NCBI GenBank assembly: GCA_036936605.1
Contig: JAUPFV010000003.1
Coordinates: 101,131,278 to 101,195,277 of the forward strand
Reading direction: 5' to 3'
DNA: 64,000 nt
Source: Limnanthes douglasii subsp. nivea
Taxonomy: Eukaryota > Streptophyta > Magnoliopsida > Brassicales > Limnanthaceae
A program made the translations under genes and the position numbers. Positions 1 through 11,607 of this stretch are shown one piece after another. The notes beneath the pieces are model-generated. The model did not search any database. It saw only the letters and a program-made list of their open reading frames with translations, and had not been told where the DNA came from. Within the stretch, counting starts at the first letter, position 1; every line of letters begins with the position of its first letter.

Positions 1-48
1 CAAATTGAACGATTCCCGCCATAGATGAAGAACAAAGGAGAAACAACA

Positions 49-448
49 GATAGAAATTGAAGTCAAACAAGCAGTTCGAATCCACAAAATCTCTTTCAAA
101 ATCAGCGAACCCACAAAACCCTATCGAAGAGTCTTCAACAATTCACAAAAAAGATTTTCAGAAACAACAAATAGATACTTGAAGCCAAACAAGAGATTGA
201 ATCCACAAAAAACCCTTCCAAAAATCTATCATTCGTTTAGAACCAACGGATAGAAATTGAAGCCAAATAAGCAGATCGAATCCACAAAATCCCTTTCGAA
301 ACCAGCAAATCCACAAAAACCTTAGCGACGAGTCTTCAGCAATTCATAAAAACCTTTTTCAGAAACAACAGATAGATGCTTGAAGCCAAACAAGCATATC
401 GAATCAACAAAAAAAACCTTCCAGAAATATTTTTGAAACAACAAAAAC
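49..448. repeat. 200-bp tandem duplication, two copies
   Basis: GATAGAAATTGA occurs at 49 and again at 249, and the segment beginning CAGAAACAAC recurs near 157 and 357, so the offset is 200 bp throughout. The copies differ by scattered substitutions and short indels. Each unit also contains two related half-units (GATAGAAATTGAAG and GATAGATGCTTGAAG), suggesting an older, shorter duplication. Short ORFs on both strands across it show no family resemblance and are not called. Confidence 0.75.
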
Positions 449-779
449 CCTTTCGAATAGTCTTCAGCAAACCACAAAACTCTTTCAGAAACATCATGCA
501 GAGAATTGGAGCCCATCGATCAGAACAATTCGATTCCAGGAAAACACTTATTTTGATTGAATAGCAGTTACATGAGAGGCTTCCTTAAGGGTTGGGATCT
601 ATTCTCAGGTATTTTGTTCTCAACCCTTCAAGCAAAGTAATTGCTCTCAAATAAGATGGAGCACTTTTCCGGTCGAAATCCATGGTTTCATTGGATTTCA
701 ATGTCATTTCGGTAATCTAATCAGCTGATTCGTTTTGTTCCCGAAATATATTAATTATTCTCACGTAAGAGGATATTAG
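449..779. other. No gene recognised
   Basis: Unique-looking AT-rich DNA between the tandem duplication and the 3' end of the LINE remnant. It may contain the remnant's 3' untranslated tail, but I see no poly(A) tract or target duplication to fix the end. Confidence 0.4.
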
Positions 780-2760
780 ATTTCAAAAGCAAGAGAGAAT
801 TGGAATTAAGAACCATGGACTTTTGCAATAAAAGAGTATCTTAGTAAGAACCAAAGAATCTGTTTCAATGTCAAGTTGGGTTATACCTTTCTCAAAACAC
901 AGTAAGAGACCATCCAGCAAAGCCCGACATTCAGCCACCACCAGGAAGCTCTTGCCATAGAGACGACCATAACCAAAAATGATAGACCCCTCACTGTTTC
1001 TAACTAATCCCCCACCACTTGAGTTTCCCAAACTAATGCAAGCGCCACCGTAGTTAAGCTTGAATCTATTGAGCTTAAGACTGCTCCAGGCAAGAGAAAG
1101 AGAGATTCTAGGTTTATTAAGGAAGTTGATGCATCCCAATAAAGGACCATTTCTTTTATCTGATCCACAATGCTTGCTTTTGAAAAGGGAGGCTCTATCC
1201 AAACTAGCAAGAATTTTGTTGATTTGAGCAATCATGGCCTTAGAACTCATAATAATGCCATATGCCTTCAATTTGTTTATGGAGTGCCATATAACTCAGG
1301 ATACAATTGAAGGCAAAATAGTACGGATATGAACATCATTTTTTGTAGACCAGTACCATGTCCTAACGAGATGATGTAAGGTCGTGTTTTTGTGTATGTA
1401 AATGCTGAAAATATCAGCATAGTGTTGCCAAACCTCCCACGTACTTTGGCAGTTCACAAGTACATGACTAACAGTTCAAAATTGTTGCAAGCCTGACACT
1501 TTGAAGCTTACTGAATTTTCTTCTTTTCCAAGGCAAAATCTGCGAGGATCCAGCTGAGAAGAGCCTTCCACAATAACATAGAGCATTTGCGAGGAGTTAT
1601 GTTGTTCTAGGTGTTAAGAAAAAAGTTAGAGAAATTCCTTCTACCTCTTATAGCATTCCACGTTGCTCTTGTATTAAAGAGACCATCTTTTGAAACTGAC
1701 GAGTAGATAGAATCTTGGACATTTTCCCGTAGGAAAACCTTCGGGATATTTTGGAGTTCAGAAAGAATAGTTGAGTTAGACAATTTAGTTATATTCCACC
1801 TCCCATTGTCCTAGTAGTGACCGACTTCTTCCCCAACAAAAACAGATTTATCCTCATTTTGATTGAATGAGACAAATGGTTGAGTGGTACATCATTTGTC
1901 CAACCAAAAATCCATCTTACTAGAACCAGGAAGTCAAAAAATGTACCTTTCAGCACTGTCCCCGATACTAAGAATCCTAGCCCAGGTATTCTAACTCCTG
2001 ATAGACTTTGGAGCAGTTATAGGATGACAGCCTTTACAATAAGTAGCATACATCATTTTAGCCCATAAAGATTTTTGAGACCTGAGGTTTAACCAAAGTT
2101 TGTGGGAAAAAACATCTTGAATATCCACCAGCCTTCTAACATGTAGCCTTCCCTCCGCAAACGTTTTGCAAACTTTTGACCAATTATATCACAGCATAGC
2201 CTGCTTCCCTTTCTTTGAACCCCACAAAAACTTATTGAAGAGGACTTCAATTCTTTAGACAACAAATTTAGGAAAAATAAAAGTTTGGAAAATATAAGTA
2301 GGGATAGAATATATGAGAGACTGAATAAGAAACAACCCCCTCCCCCAAAACAAATATTGAGTAGTTTTGTCCCATTCAGATATTTTAGATATGATTTTAA
2401 ATAAAATATCTTCAAAGTTTCTAATTTTGTTTGTTATACTTACAGTTGTTCCCAAATATTTGAAGGGTAGATAGCAGTGCTTGAATCGCAATATAGCTTC
2501 AAGCTTAGGAATTTTTTGAGGTGAGAATTTCTTTCCAAGAATGAGCTTTGAGTTTTCCTTCTTTATTAACTGACCAGACGTATCTTCATATTGATTAAGC
2601 AGATTCAAGACTTTGGTATTAGAAGAGGAAACACCATTGCAAAAGACCAATAAGTTATCAACAAAGGTTAGCACATGTATGTTAAAGTTGCATCTTGTTT
2701 AATACATAGTAGAAGGAAAATCCTGAGACACCTTGACCAATTCAAGTATGTCAAAGCACC
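780..2760 (-). pseudogene. 5'-truncated non-LTR retrotransposon (LINE) ORF2 remnant
   Basis: Read on the minus strand, the order is that of the C-terminal half of a plant L1-type ORF2. At 2674-2255 is the end of the reverse transcriptase (FVDNLLVFCNG where active elements have YADD, then LPFKYLGTTVS). Scattered zf-RVT-like sequence follows at about 2250-1280, and an RNase H-like domain lies at 1271-783 (AECRALLDGL, LDIETDSLVL). The first catalytic Asp of RNase H, normally in an NxDG context, is NYGG here, so the domain is dead even where the frame is open. Stops and frameshifts break the rest. Endonuclease and the RT N-terminus are absent, the usual result of 5' truncation during target-primed insertion. 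The sequence is related to, but clearly diverged from, the LINE at 29-35.6 kb. Confidence 0.8.
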
Positions 2761-4330
2761 ATTGCTTTGACTTTGGTAAGACGATATTTATTAGAAAGCC
2801 ATTCGAAGTCGTTTACAAAATTGGGTGAAATTTAATATACGTCGACTTATGTATTTTAAAAGAAATTATTTTGAGTTTTTAGGAAGTTATTTTGAGATAT
2901 AACAAGTTTTGAGAATCGATTACAAACAACTAGAAAGTCATATTCAAGTTTCATAAAAAATAAGTATTTGAGAGAGATTTTACGTATGAGAAAGTTTGAG
3001 AGATTTTATAAAGTTGTGTTTTGTTTTTTAATGGATTACCTATTTATAAAGTGATCCAACGTTTCCAAAAGATCATAATCATTCAAAAATCTATAGATAA
3101 AGTCACACCCCTTCAAGAGGTATTTTTTTAAACTCATTATTTTACAAAAACACAAATGTTTGGACTTTGTCACGACTATACGTGGTTTTGGTCGCGGGAA
3201 ACGACCCGTTGGCACAATTATCATCAAATGATAGCTTTTATTTTAAAGTTTGTCACGGTCAAGTCGAGTAAAAAAATCCATTAACATTTGAAGTGTTAGT
3301 TCACTGAGTTTGTCGCGACCAACCTTATGTTGATCGTGGCAAATTCTATTTTTTCGTGATCACACAAGGCCGGTTACGGTGAATTGTGCCCCAAATTTTT
3401 CCAATAGTTTGTGTCAAACATTTCGTTGCAACCAGTTCTGTGACTTGTAGAGGTGAAGTTTTTGGCCCAGCCAAACCTTCAATTGTTGCTTCACCAACAC
3501 TGATGAACATAACTCATCTTCAGATCAATTAACATTTCCAACAAATCTCAATTTGATGAAATGTCCTCTCTTATCTCTTCTGTAAAATAAATCTTGCGCA
3601 TAAAGGAAAATATCTTTTGATTTTAAATTTTATATTAGTGTAAAAATAGCAAAGTTAAATCAGAAAAAATTAGTTGTCGTAACTTTGAACCAACCTCCTA
3701 TATGACCTAATCGAAGATCTTACACACGTAATTATTTTTATCGAATATACATACACATCATACTTTAGCATAATCTTGCTAGTATGTTGTATCAATTTTA
3801 AGAATCATAACTTGAAAGAAACTCATTCTCTCATGAGAGTTGGTACCACCCCTAGGTTCTCATAAGTACAATTCTTACGTTGAATCTGTTACCTTTAAAA
3901 ACACATATCACACTTATACCAAATTGTATTAGAAGTTCATTTGAACTTATTTTTCTAAGGTAACAACCAACATATCTCATACACATCACGGATGAAACTT
4001 TAATTTATTTATATATTGAATCTTTTATAAAGAACTTGTTTGCTACCCATCTCAAATTCAATGTTTATCTTCAATATATTCAAATTGGGTTGTTATTGTT
4101 TGTAAGATATTATTTTAAGAGTCTTAACCTCATTGTTCTAGATGTAAAGATAACAAATTTTCGAGCTAATGATTTGGTAAACGGATCTGATAAGTTCTCA
4201 CTCGAACGTGCGTATGAGAGTGATATAATTTCATTTTGAATTAATTATCTAACATACTCGTGTCGTAGACTTATATGTACATACTCCTAATTTTAAATTC
4301 CATTGCACCCTCCACCTAATGCTACTTGAC
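2761..4330. other. No gene recognised; AT-rich intergenic DNA
   Basis: Around 3160-3420 short phrases such as TTGTCGCGACCA and TTTGTCACGGTCAAG recur loosely. I cannot tie them to a known element. A 67-codon ORF at 4036-4239 has no recognisable features. Confidence 0.4.
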
Positions 4331-4474
4331 TATCATAAAGTATTTATTGTCATCTTTCCCTTAGAGGTGAATGGTATCTCCAATAAGATATCTTTTAAAC
4401 ATTAAACCTTTTTACCTGTTATAACCAAAAGAACTCATACTAATAGATTTGTAATAAGTATCTTAACTTGCTAT
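4331..4474. repeat. Left copy of long direct repeat flanking the copia element
   Basis: This stretch matches 10563-10700 from the phrase GAGGTGAATGGTATCT through to TAAGTATCTTAACTTGCTAT, where both copies end. Here it abuts the left LTR directly. The match is strong over the last 110 bp or so and weaker at its start. A copia insertion should leave a 5-bp duplication; GCTAT at the end of both copies could be that duplication, but then the remaining repeat is unexplained. Confidence 0.75.
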
Positions 4475-4897
4475 TGTTAGAAATCAATATGCAATGTATT
4501 ACCAATGATCAAGCACTGAACAAAATAAAAGACATGAAATAATAATACACATTATTTAATATGGTTAAAAAATTGTCTACGTTCACGGGCGCCGCTAGGG
4601 AGAAGTGTTTCACTATGATTGGAAAAGGGTTACAGATTCTGAGATTGTGTTTTTGTGTAGTCCTAGTAGTCTATTTATAGGGAATATATATATAACTTAC
4701 TAGATAATAGGCCTAATATGCCCATATACATAATACTAGTCCATGACACAAGATTGCACCGACATACACGATACATTGTTATGACATTACACAATTATTC
4801 GACTCATACTCAACATGCAAAGTACTTAACAAAAAATATGATAACTAGTATTTATTGCCAAACAAATATATTGATTGTTGATTCTTCACTATCAACA
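4475..4897 (-). repeat. 3' LTR of the copia element
   Basis: It begins TGTTAG and ends CAACA, and aligns along its whole length with 10153-10570 (shared phrases GTTTTTGTGTAGTCCTAGTA and CATGACATTACACAATTATT). The polypurine tract lies immediately to its right. Confidence 0.9.
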
Positions 4898-4910
4898 TAT
4901 CTCCCCCTTG
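4898..4910 (-). other. Polypurine tract of the copia element
   Basis: On the minus strand this reads CAAGGGGGAGATA directly before the 3' LTR. This is the purine run used to prime plus-strand DNA synthesis in Ty1/copia elements and it confirms the leftward orientation. Confidence 0.85.
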
Positions 4911-4974
4911 AGGTGAATACATTTTTTTCACTATCAACAAAGAAACTTCTCTTTTTATGCCTCATCAAATGCCC

Positions 4975-5543
4975 TTAAGTCATTGACTCTATACTGCAAA
5001 CACCAATCCAGTTTAAGCACTCCCTAAACTTTCGAACGGATACCGCCTTGGTCATTATATCTGCTGAATTATCGTATGTAGACACTTTCTTCACATCAAT
5101 AGTTCTCTTTGATATTATATCACGAATAAAATGATACCTAACATTTATGTGTTTTGTACGTTCGTGGTACATTTGGTTCCATGTAAGGTGTATGGCGCTT
5201 TGACTGTCACAAAACACTTTTGTAGTAGTTTTATCCAAGCCAAAATATGCCACCAATTTTGCAACCAGATTGCATCTTTAATTATTTATGTTACTACCAT
5301 GTACTCTGACTCTGTTATAGACAAAGTTACAGTAGCTTGCAATTGTGCTTTCCAAGTGATCGTACGCCCAACTAGAGTAAATACATATCCTTTTAGAGAT
5401 CTCATTTTATCCATATCACCTGTAAGATCAGAATCAACAAAACCAACCACTGATCCTTTAATATCATGCAGCGATCCATCAATATCGGTCTTGTTAAAAG
5501 TTAAGACAATGTTCGCAATATTCTTAAGATACCGAAGTATCAA
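4975..5543 (-). pseudogene. copia RNase H domain, split by a frameshift
   Basis: Two minus-strand segments (5543-5286 and 5256-4975) make up the RNase H of the copia polyprotein. The first carries GFVDSDLTGD and ends at the ITESEYMVVT motif. The second starts at the alpha-helical FGLDKTTTKV region and contains VFCDSQSAIHL and the conserved MYHERTKHINVRYHFIRD. The catalytic acidic residues of the first and third motifs are visible; the frame breaks between 5286 and 5256. The open frame ends near the polypurine tract, as expected for the C-terminus. Confidence 0.88.
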
Positions 5544-5559
5544 TTTCTCTACCTACCAA

Positions 5560-6424
5560 TGTTCTTTCCGAGGACATCCCATGTACCTGCTAACTACAAT
5601 AACCGCATGTAAAATATTAGGACATGTGCATACCATAGCATACATGATACTACCAAGTGCACTTGAATATGAAACCGTCGATATTTGTTCCAACTCAGAA
5701 TCGTCATTGGCCGCTCCCGCTACAGACAACTAAAATGATTAGCAAACGGGATGCTAACTATCTTAGGATTAAACATGTTCAATCGTTGTAGAACTTTCCC
5801 AATATAGCTTTGTTGAGACAAGTATAATGATCCTACACTTCTGTTCTGGACAATCTCCATACCAAGAATCTTCTTTGCTTTACCCAGATCCTTCATCTCA
5901 AACTCGAAACTAAGTTGCTTTTTTATCTTCATAATATGAGACATATTACAAGCAGCAATAAGCATATCATCCACATACAACAACAAGCAAACATAAAATT
6001 CATGTGACATATTTTGGTGATACACGCAACTGTCATATGGACTCCTCGTTAACCCTTTTGACGCCATGAATGAATCAAAATGTTTGTACCATTGCGTAGG
6101 TGATCGTTTCAAACCATACAGTGACTTTTTCAGCTGACAACCCTTATCCTCCATATTAGGTTCGATAAATCCCTCTAGCTGTCTCGTGTAGATTTGCTCC
6201 TCCAATTGACCATGTAGAAACGTAGTCTTCACATCCAATTGTTCAAGTTCTAAATCTTGCAAAACTACCATGGCTAACAAAACTCGAATCAAACTATGTT
6301 TCACCACTTGATAAAACACTTCCTTGAAGTCGATTACTTCATTTTGAGTAAAACCCTTAGAGACCAATCTTGCCTTGAATCGAGATGCCTCAACTCCTGG
6401 ATTACCTTCTTTTTTCTTGAACAC
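5560..6424 (-). pseudogene. copia reverse transcriptase (RVT_2) domain
   Basis: The open frame at 6424-5720 covers most of an RVT_2 domain: KARLVSKGFTQ near its N-terminus, then LDVKTTFLHGQL, KSLYGLKRSPTQWY, the intact catalytic box YVDD in LLLYVDDMLIA, and MKDLGKAKKILGMEI. The reading degenerates into stops beyond 5720, before the RNase H. The RT core still has its active-site aspartates, but the polyprotein around it is broken, so it cannot be made as a functional fusion. Confidence 0.92.
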
Positions 6425-7360
6425 CCATTTGCTTACCTATTACCTTCTGTTCTTTAGGCAAAACGATACAAATTTTTTACTGCTACTTAGTATCGGTAAT
6501 AGGTCTGAAAAATATCTAAAAATAAAAAATTTAGATAGTTATACCATGTCGAACTCTGTCTGTAACTCACTATAGGCTTGGGAAACAAAAAGAAGATGTG
6601 TACGAACGAGATATGCAACAACAAAAAGAAGGAAAATGATTGAATAGAAGAACTCACATTCATATGATTTGACTTCTCATTTTCGCCCATTACCCTATAA
6701 AATGAACCCTTAATTTTTGATCGGTTTCAACGCTCAAAATATTTTATTTTATTTGTCCTTGGGTTAATCCAAGAACTCAGTAACTCAATTTGTTTATTCC
6801 TTTGATAATCATATGAATAATAAGTTCTTGTATGACTCATTAATCAGATATCACATAAGTAAATTATTTTTGCAATAAAAGAACTCTTCTTCAAGCTTCC
6901 ATGTTTGTTTCTTATGAAGAGATTCAATCTTTTCCCCCATAGAACTAATTCAACGATCTACTTCTGAACTCACTATAGCTTGCTTATAGCTACTAGATTT
7001 CTGCATCTCAACTTCTTATACAACTAACATAGCATACACAACTAGATTTGCATATCATTTTTGTAGTCTAATATCTCTTCTTTCTTTGTCCAATACTATG
7101 CTATAAGGTTGTTGTTCTGGTTTGCGCGCACCATCGTCACTATCATTTTATGGTGGTTCTTCGCCTCTTCATTCTAGATCTACCTCATAACCACTCAAAT
7201 TATTGGAATCGCTATAAATCGATTATATTTCAATCTTCATCTGTTTACTCACAACCGATCCTGATACAAACTATTTCTCATATTTCAATCTAATTGTCTA
7301 TCGAAGCAAACTCGTTAAAATGCACGTCCCTACTGATGAGAAAACCTGGAGACTTTGAAA
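6425..7360 (-). pseudogene. Decayed link between copia integrase and RT
   Basis: This stretch corresponds by position to the variable region between the integrase C-terminus and RT. I see only short, stop-ridden coding scraps on the minus strand and no recognisable motif. ORFs on either strand here are too short to support. Confidence 0.45.
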
Positions 7361-8430
7361 AGGTATATCATATCCTACATCCCTTAACTCTGGTAGCATA
7401 TCCTAGAAATATGTACTTTTTTCCCTTGGCTCAAGCTTGCCATCTCTAACATGAGCATACACAGGACAACCAAACACCCTCAACTATTCGTAATCAACCG
7501 ATGATCTATACAAAATATCAAAAGGAGTTTTACAATCAATAGTCATTGATGGAGACCATTTCACCAAGTAACACGCTGTATTGATAGTATCAGCCCAAAA
7601 AATTCTTTCCTACACTCGAATGGGAGAGAATGTTTCATGCCTTGTCACAAAGCGTTATGTTCATTCTTTCTAAGACTCCATTCTCTTGTGGTGTTCATAA
7701 ACATGAACAATGGTGTATTATTACCTCAATTTCACAGAACTCATTGAACTCATGACTACAATATTCTCACCAATTATATGTCCTTAGATGTTTGATTTGT
7801 ATTCATGTTTGTTTTTTAATCATCGTCTTCCATTTGAAAATGTATGAATATTCCTTGTCTTTCATTTTTTAAAGTAAACCCACCATCTTTGAATAATCAT
7901 CGATTAAACTCATTTAGTATATGGCTTTGTTCTTTGATGGAATTCTGTTTGGTCCTCAAATATCTGAGTGAATGTAGTCCATTGTCCTTTAGTCTTTCGT
8001 ACAGAATATTTGCTGAGTTTGACTCTAGTTTGTTTACCGGACACATAGTACTCACAAAATCCCAATAATTATGCTTTATACCCTTTCAATAAATCTGTAT
8101 TTCCTAAAACAGCTAATCTTCTAAAAACTCATGTGACCAAGACACCAATGCCACAACTTATTTTTATCCTACCTACTTTGGATATTAATTTATGATAATG
8201 CTACTGCAGCATCACCCATAACAACACTCTTCGGAAAAATGTAAAGCCCATTATGCAAACTGCATTTCATAAACATCGTTGGGCCTTTTGTCACTATAAT
8301 TACACCATCTTACGTACGGTACTTGTAACCCCGAGAGTCTAATGTCCCAAGAGATATTAGGTTTCTATTTAACCTATGAACATGCCAACACGTCAGGATT
8401 CCAACAAATCCATCAAACATTCTCATTCTG
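7361..8430 (-). pseudogene. copia pre-integrase and integrase, many stops
   Basis: On the minus strand, 8330-8020 gives the gag-pre-integrase signature (LHGLYIF, then GDAAVA, LAVLGNTDLLKGYKA and FCEYYVSGKQTRV). About 7710-7430 gives the end of the integrase core and what follows it: NGVLERMN, then FWADTINTACYLV and LRVFGCPVYAHVRDGKL. These are diagnostic copia integrase phrases. Several in-frame stops and at least one frameshift occur, so the gene is dead. Confidence 0.85.
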
Positions 8431-8643
8431 ACGTTATCAATACCACCAATGGGCAACGAAAGATTGTTCCCTAAATAGATAGTTCCCTACATTCACATGT
8501 AAGTATCGAACCACTTCTTGAACTGACACATGTGATATGTAACGCCAATATTGAGTACCCAAGAGTTTTTCCCACGGACTGAACTCACAGACAATACATC
8601 TCATCGACCACTGTTTTCACTGTCGTCAAAGTCTTTCACACCT

Positions 8644-8907
8644 TCAACAATGTTTGCTAGCAGTTTTCTTTTGATTTCCCTTCTTACCAATTAGTTTCAG
8701 ACAATTTTTTATGTAATGAAGTTTCTCATCGCATTTATAACAGTTTGAGTTCTTTACTTTTGATTTGGACCTCAAGTTCTTCCTTCTTGAAGAACACACT
8801 TTTCTTATAGATCTTCCCTTAGTCATAAGACATTTCCCTTCCGCCTTTTTGTCTGGCAACAATTGTCTCAACTCTTTTGATTTCAATGCCCTTTTGATAT
8901 TTTCGAG
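8644..8907 (-). pseudogene. copia gag C-terminal part with CCHC zinc knuckle
   Basis: The minus-strand frame contains ENIKRALKSKELR, typical of copia gag, followed by a basic linker and the nucleic-acid-binding knuckle CYKCDEKLHYIKNC (C-x2-C-x4-H-x4-C). The Gly common at the middle of plant knuckles is Lys here. The frame ends at the boundary of the solo-LTR insertion: its other half continues at 9621. Confidence 0.88.
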
Positions 8908-8908
8908 T

Positions 8909-9620
8909 TGTTAAGTATTATACTTTCAGTGTGAAAATCAAACAATATAAGTAATTCTAAAAATATAAAATAACTTGTTTACTTTTAAATAGAGAAATAG
9001 TTTGTAATCGAGTACCAATGAGAAAAAGTTAATCATCTTTTATTTAATAATCCATTATCCTATTTATATGACAGAAGAGTAAATAACAGAATCAGTTACA
9101 CATTAGGGTGAATTGTAATTTAACCCTTACAATCTACATTTAGTATCAAATTTATCATTTTAACTTTACAAACCTTTAATGACAACCCTTTTATCTAATT
9201 GCTTGTACTTCATACTAATTTATATCATTATTGATGAGTCCAAAATTATTCACCACGACTCACTGAGAAAACCAGACAGGGGTAATCCGGAAAATAATTA
9301 CCCACTGAAGTATCCGGACAAGACAAAAGTATTAAAACACTAAACACCTTATGACTAAGCTAATTGCTAATGTGCTTAATAAACTAATGGATTTTTGAAC
9401 TCGACCCGATTTCATAGTTTGACCCGAAAGCCCATAGGGCCCATAATTAAGGGTATAAATACCCAACCACTTTCATTAATGAGGGTAATGAACATTTAAT
9501 ACAACCCGACAACTTAAATCTCTCACTACACAACACCTAAACATTTAATACTCTCAAAATACCACAAATCATCTCACAAAATTACCCTCAGTTTGAAATA
9601 ATCCTCACCAATTATCACCA
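8909..9620 (+). mobile_element. Solo-LTR-like insertion inside copia gag
   Basis: The copia gag frame breaks at 9621 after motif DKLSL and resumes at 8907 with ENIKRAL, which are adjacent in gag proteins, so the 712 bp between them are an insertion. The insert begins TGTTAAG and ends in CA. It carries a TATA box, TATAAATA at 9454-9461, with GGG/CCC clusters around it, as in a plant LTR promoter on the + strand, opposite to its host element. No internal coding region is present, so it is best read as a solo LTR left by LTR-LTR recombination. The target duplication is not clean. Confidence 0.7.
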
Positions 9621-10118
9621 GCGATAACTTATCATTACCATACATTATGGTATCTACAAAGTTTTCATGAAGCTCGTAACGATCTCAAGACAAACAAAGC
9701 TTGATCTTCATCCTCAATGTTGATATCAATGTTCTCCAAGTCCATTATATTTGATTTAAAATTATTAAGTGTTTAGTTATGGACATACATTCTTTCAATA
9801 TGAAATCATACAAGCGTTTCTTCAAGTATAACCGGCTCAACATTTATTTTTCTAAGTAAAGTTCTCACAACTTCTTCCATGCGTAGGCAGCTGTCTTTTT
9901 CTTTCACACTCATTAGAATCCAGTATAAAACTATTTCTTGAAGATCTTGTTTCTCCTCTTCTTTCATGTCTTTTGGTATTCTCCATACCATTCCTTAACA
10001 TTTCCATTACTAATGAAGATTTTAGCTTAATATTCCACAATGTAAAGCTTATTACTCCATCAAAATTTTCAATCTTGTATTTATTGTTGCATACGCCATT
10101 GTGAAACCCTAATTGCAA
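9621..10118 (-). pseudogene. copia gag N-terminal part, frameshifted
   Basis: The minus strand starts with a frame containing KIENFDGVISFTLWNIKLKS, the classic beginning of plant copia gag. After frameshifts it continues with ENIDINIEDEDQAL, LRSL and NFVDTIMYGNDKLSL, which are also typical gag phrases. The gene is cut at 9621 by the solo-LTR-like insertion. The start near 10100 lies about 35 bp inside the primer-binding site, normal for copia. Confidence 0.88.
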
Positions 10119-10137
10119 AACGTAACTTCACAACCAA

Positions 10138-10150
10138 AGCTTTAATACCA
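10138..10150 (-). other. Primer-binding site, initiator-Met tRNA type
   Basis: Read on the minus strand just inside the 5' LTR, TGGTATTAAAGC differs at two positions from the canonical initiator tRNA-Met site TGGTATCAGAGC. It is two bases from the LTR edge. The mismatches fit the age of the element. Confidence 0.8.
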
Positions 10151-10152
10151 AT

Positions 10153-10570
10153 TGTTAGAAATCACTATGAAATGTATCACCAATGCTCAAGCACAAAACA
10201 AAATAAAAGGCATAAAAAAAGAACACATGATTTAACGTGGTTCGATAATTATCTACGTCTATGGGCGCCGTCAGAGAAAAGTGTTTCATTACGATAAAAA
10301 GGGTTACATATTTTCATATTATGTTTTTGTGTAGTCCTAGTAGTCTATTTATAAAGAATAAATATAACTTGCTATATAATGGGTCTAATGGGCTCATATA
10401 CATAATAGTAGTCATGACGCAAGAGTGTACCGGTAGACACGATACATTGACATGACATTACACAATTATTCGACTCATACTCAACATGCAAAGTACTTAA
10501 CAAGCAACATGACAAAGAGTGTATATTGCCAAAAAAAAATATGTTGAATGTTGATTCTTCACTATCAGCA
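10153..10570 (-). repeat. 5' LTR of the copia element
   Basis: It starts TGTTAGAAATCAC and ends CAGCA, and aligns with 4475-4897. In transcriptional (minus) orientation it is the promoter-bearing LTR. Confidence 0.9.
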
Positions 10571-10700
10571 TATTTGTATTATCATATTTTCCTTAAAGGT
10601 GAATGGTATCTATAATAAGAGATCTCTTAAACATTAAACCTTGTTACCCGTTACGACCAATCATACCAATAGATTTGTAATAAGTATCTTAACTTGCTAT
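10571..10700. repeat. Right copy of long direct repeat flanking the copia element
   Basis: It matches 4350-4474, ending in TAAGTATCTTAACTTGCTAT in both copies; beyond 10700 the similarity stops. It begins immediately outside the 5' LTR. See the left copy for the implications. Confidence 0.75.
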
Positions 10701-11270
10701 AAAATAAGTTTTTAAAAATTAATGAAATGAATATTTTTATAATGTTGAATATATAATCAAGAAGTGTACAGATTATGGCGTGAAATTTAACGAAATAGTT
10801 TTACAATAAAATTTATATATATAAAATAAAAATGTCTAAAATTAATGAAAAAAAACAATTATAATAACTCATAAAATGGACGATACTACTTTATTTTATT
10901 CATATATTTTGATTTTTATATTTTATATGATTAATTTATATGTTAAGGTTTATAAAATAAAATGTTTAGATGCTTTACATTTTATTGATACATTAAATTT
11001 GATTAACAACAATAACAGTTGTTTGAAGTGGATTCATAATTAAAATTCAAGGTATGCTAAAGTTATTATAGAGATAAATAATTTTTTTTAAAGTCCAATT
11101 ATAACTTCCGTACTACAAATTGAAAGAATTAGAGAACTTGATTGTTAATTCATTGTTGTAGTGGAACTGAGAATTGAATAAACTAATTTGTTTATAGTAT
11201 AACTTTTAGAAAATGAACATTTATGACGACATGTAAAGAACTTGAACAACATTATGTAAAATCAATTAAA
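10701..11270. other. No gene recognised; AT-rich
   Basis: Very AT-rich DNA without an ORF of note or a recognisable element. Confidence 0.4.
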
Positions 11271-11575
11271 TAATTGTCCATTTGTTTTAAATATATTAAA
11301 CAAGTTAATTAAATAAATTTAAACAAATAAATTAAAGACATTCAAAACCATCAACTAAACAAATTCAAACAAATCAATTAAAAAAATCAAATAAATTAAA
11401 TCAATTAAAACAAATCAATTAAACAAATTGAAACAATCCTAACAAATCAGCTAAACAAATTCATAAACAAATTCAAATAAATCAAACAAATCAGATAAAT
11501 TCAAACAAATCCAAACAAATCAAATAACTCAATTAACTAACTTCAAACAAATCAATTAAACAAATTCAACAAATG

Positions 11576-11607
<32 letters not shown>

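Larger units (their letters stand above)
4475..10570 (-). mobile_element. Ty1/copia LTR retrotransposon, decayed, both LTRs present
   Basis: A 6.1-kb element transcribed leftward. LTRs lie at 4475-4897 (3') and 10153-10570 (5'), both starting TGTTAGAAATCA and ending in CA. A primer-binding site and polypurine tract sit just inside them. Between them, on the minus strand and in canonical copia order, are gag, pre-integrase, integrase, reverse transcriptase and RNase H, all interrupted by stops and frameshifts. By eye the two LTRs agree at roughly four bases in five, so the insertion is old. The internal part is lengthened by a solo-LTR-like insertion at 8909-9620. Confidence 0.92.

Noticed and set aside
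5131..5733. 200-codon ORF on the + strand
   Set aside because: It is antisense to the copia RNase H and RT, whose motifs are unmistakable on the minus strand.
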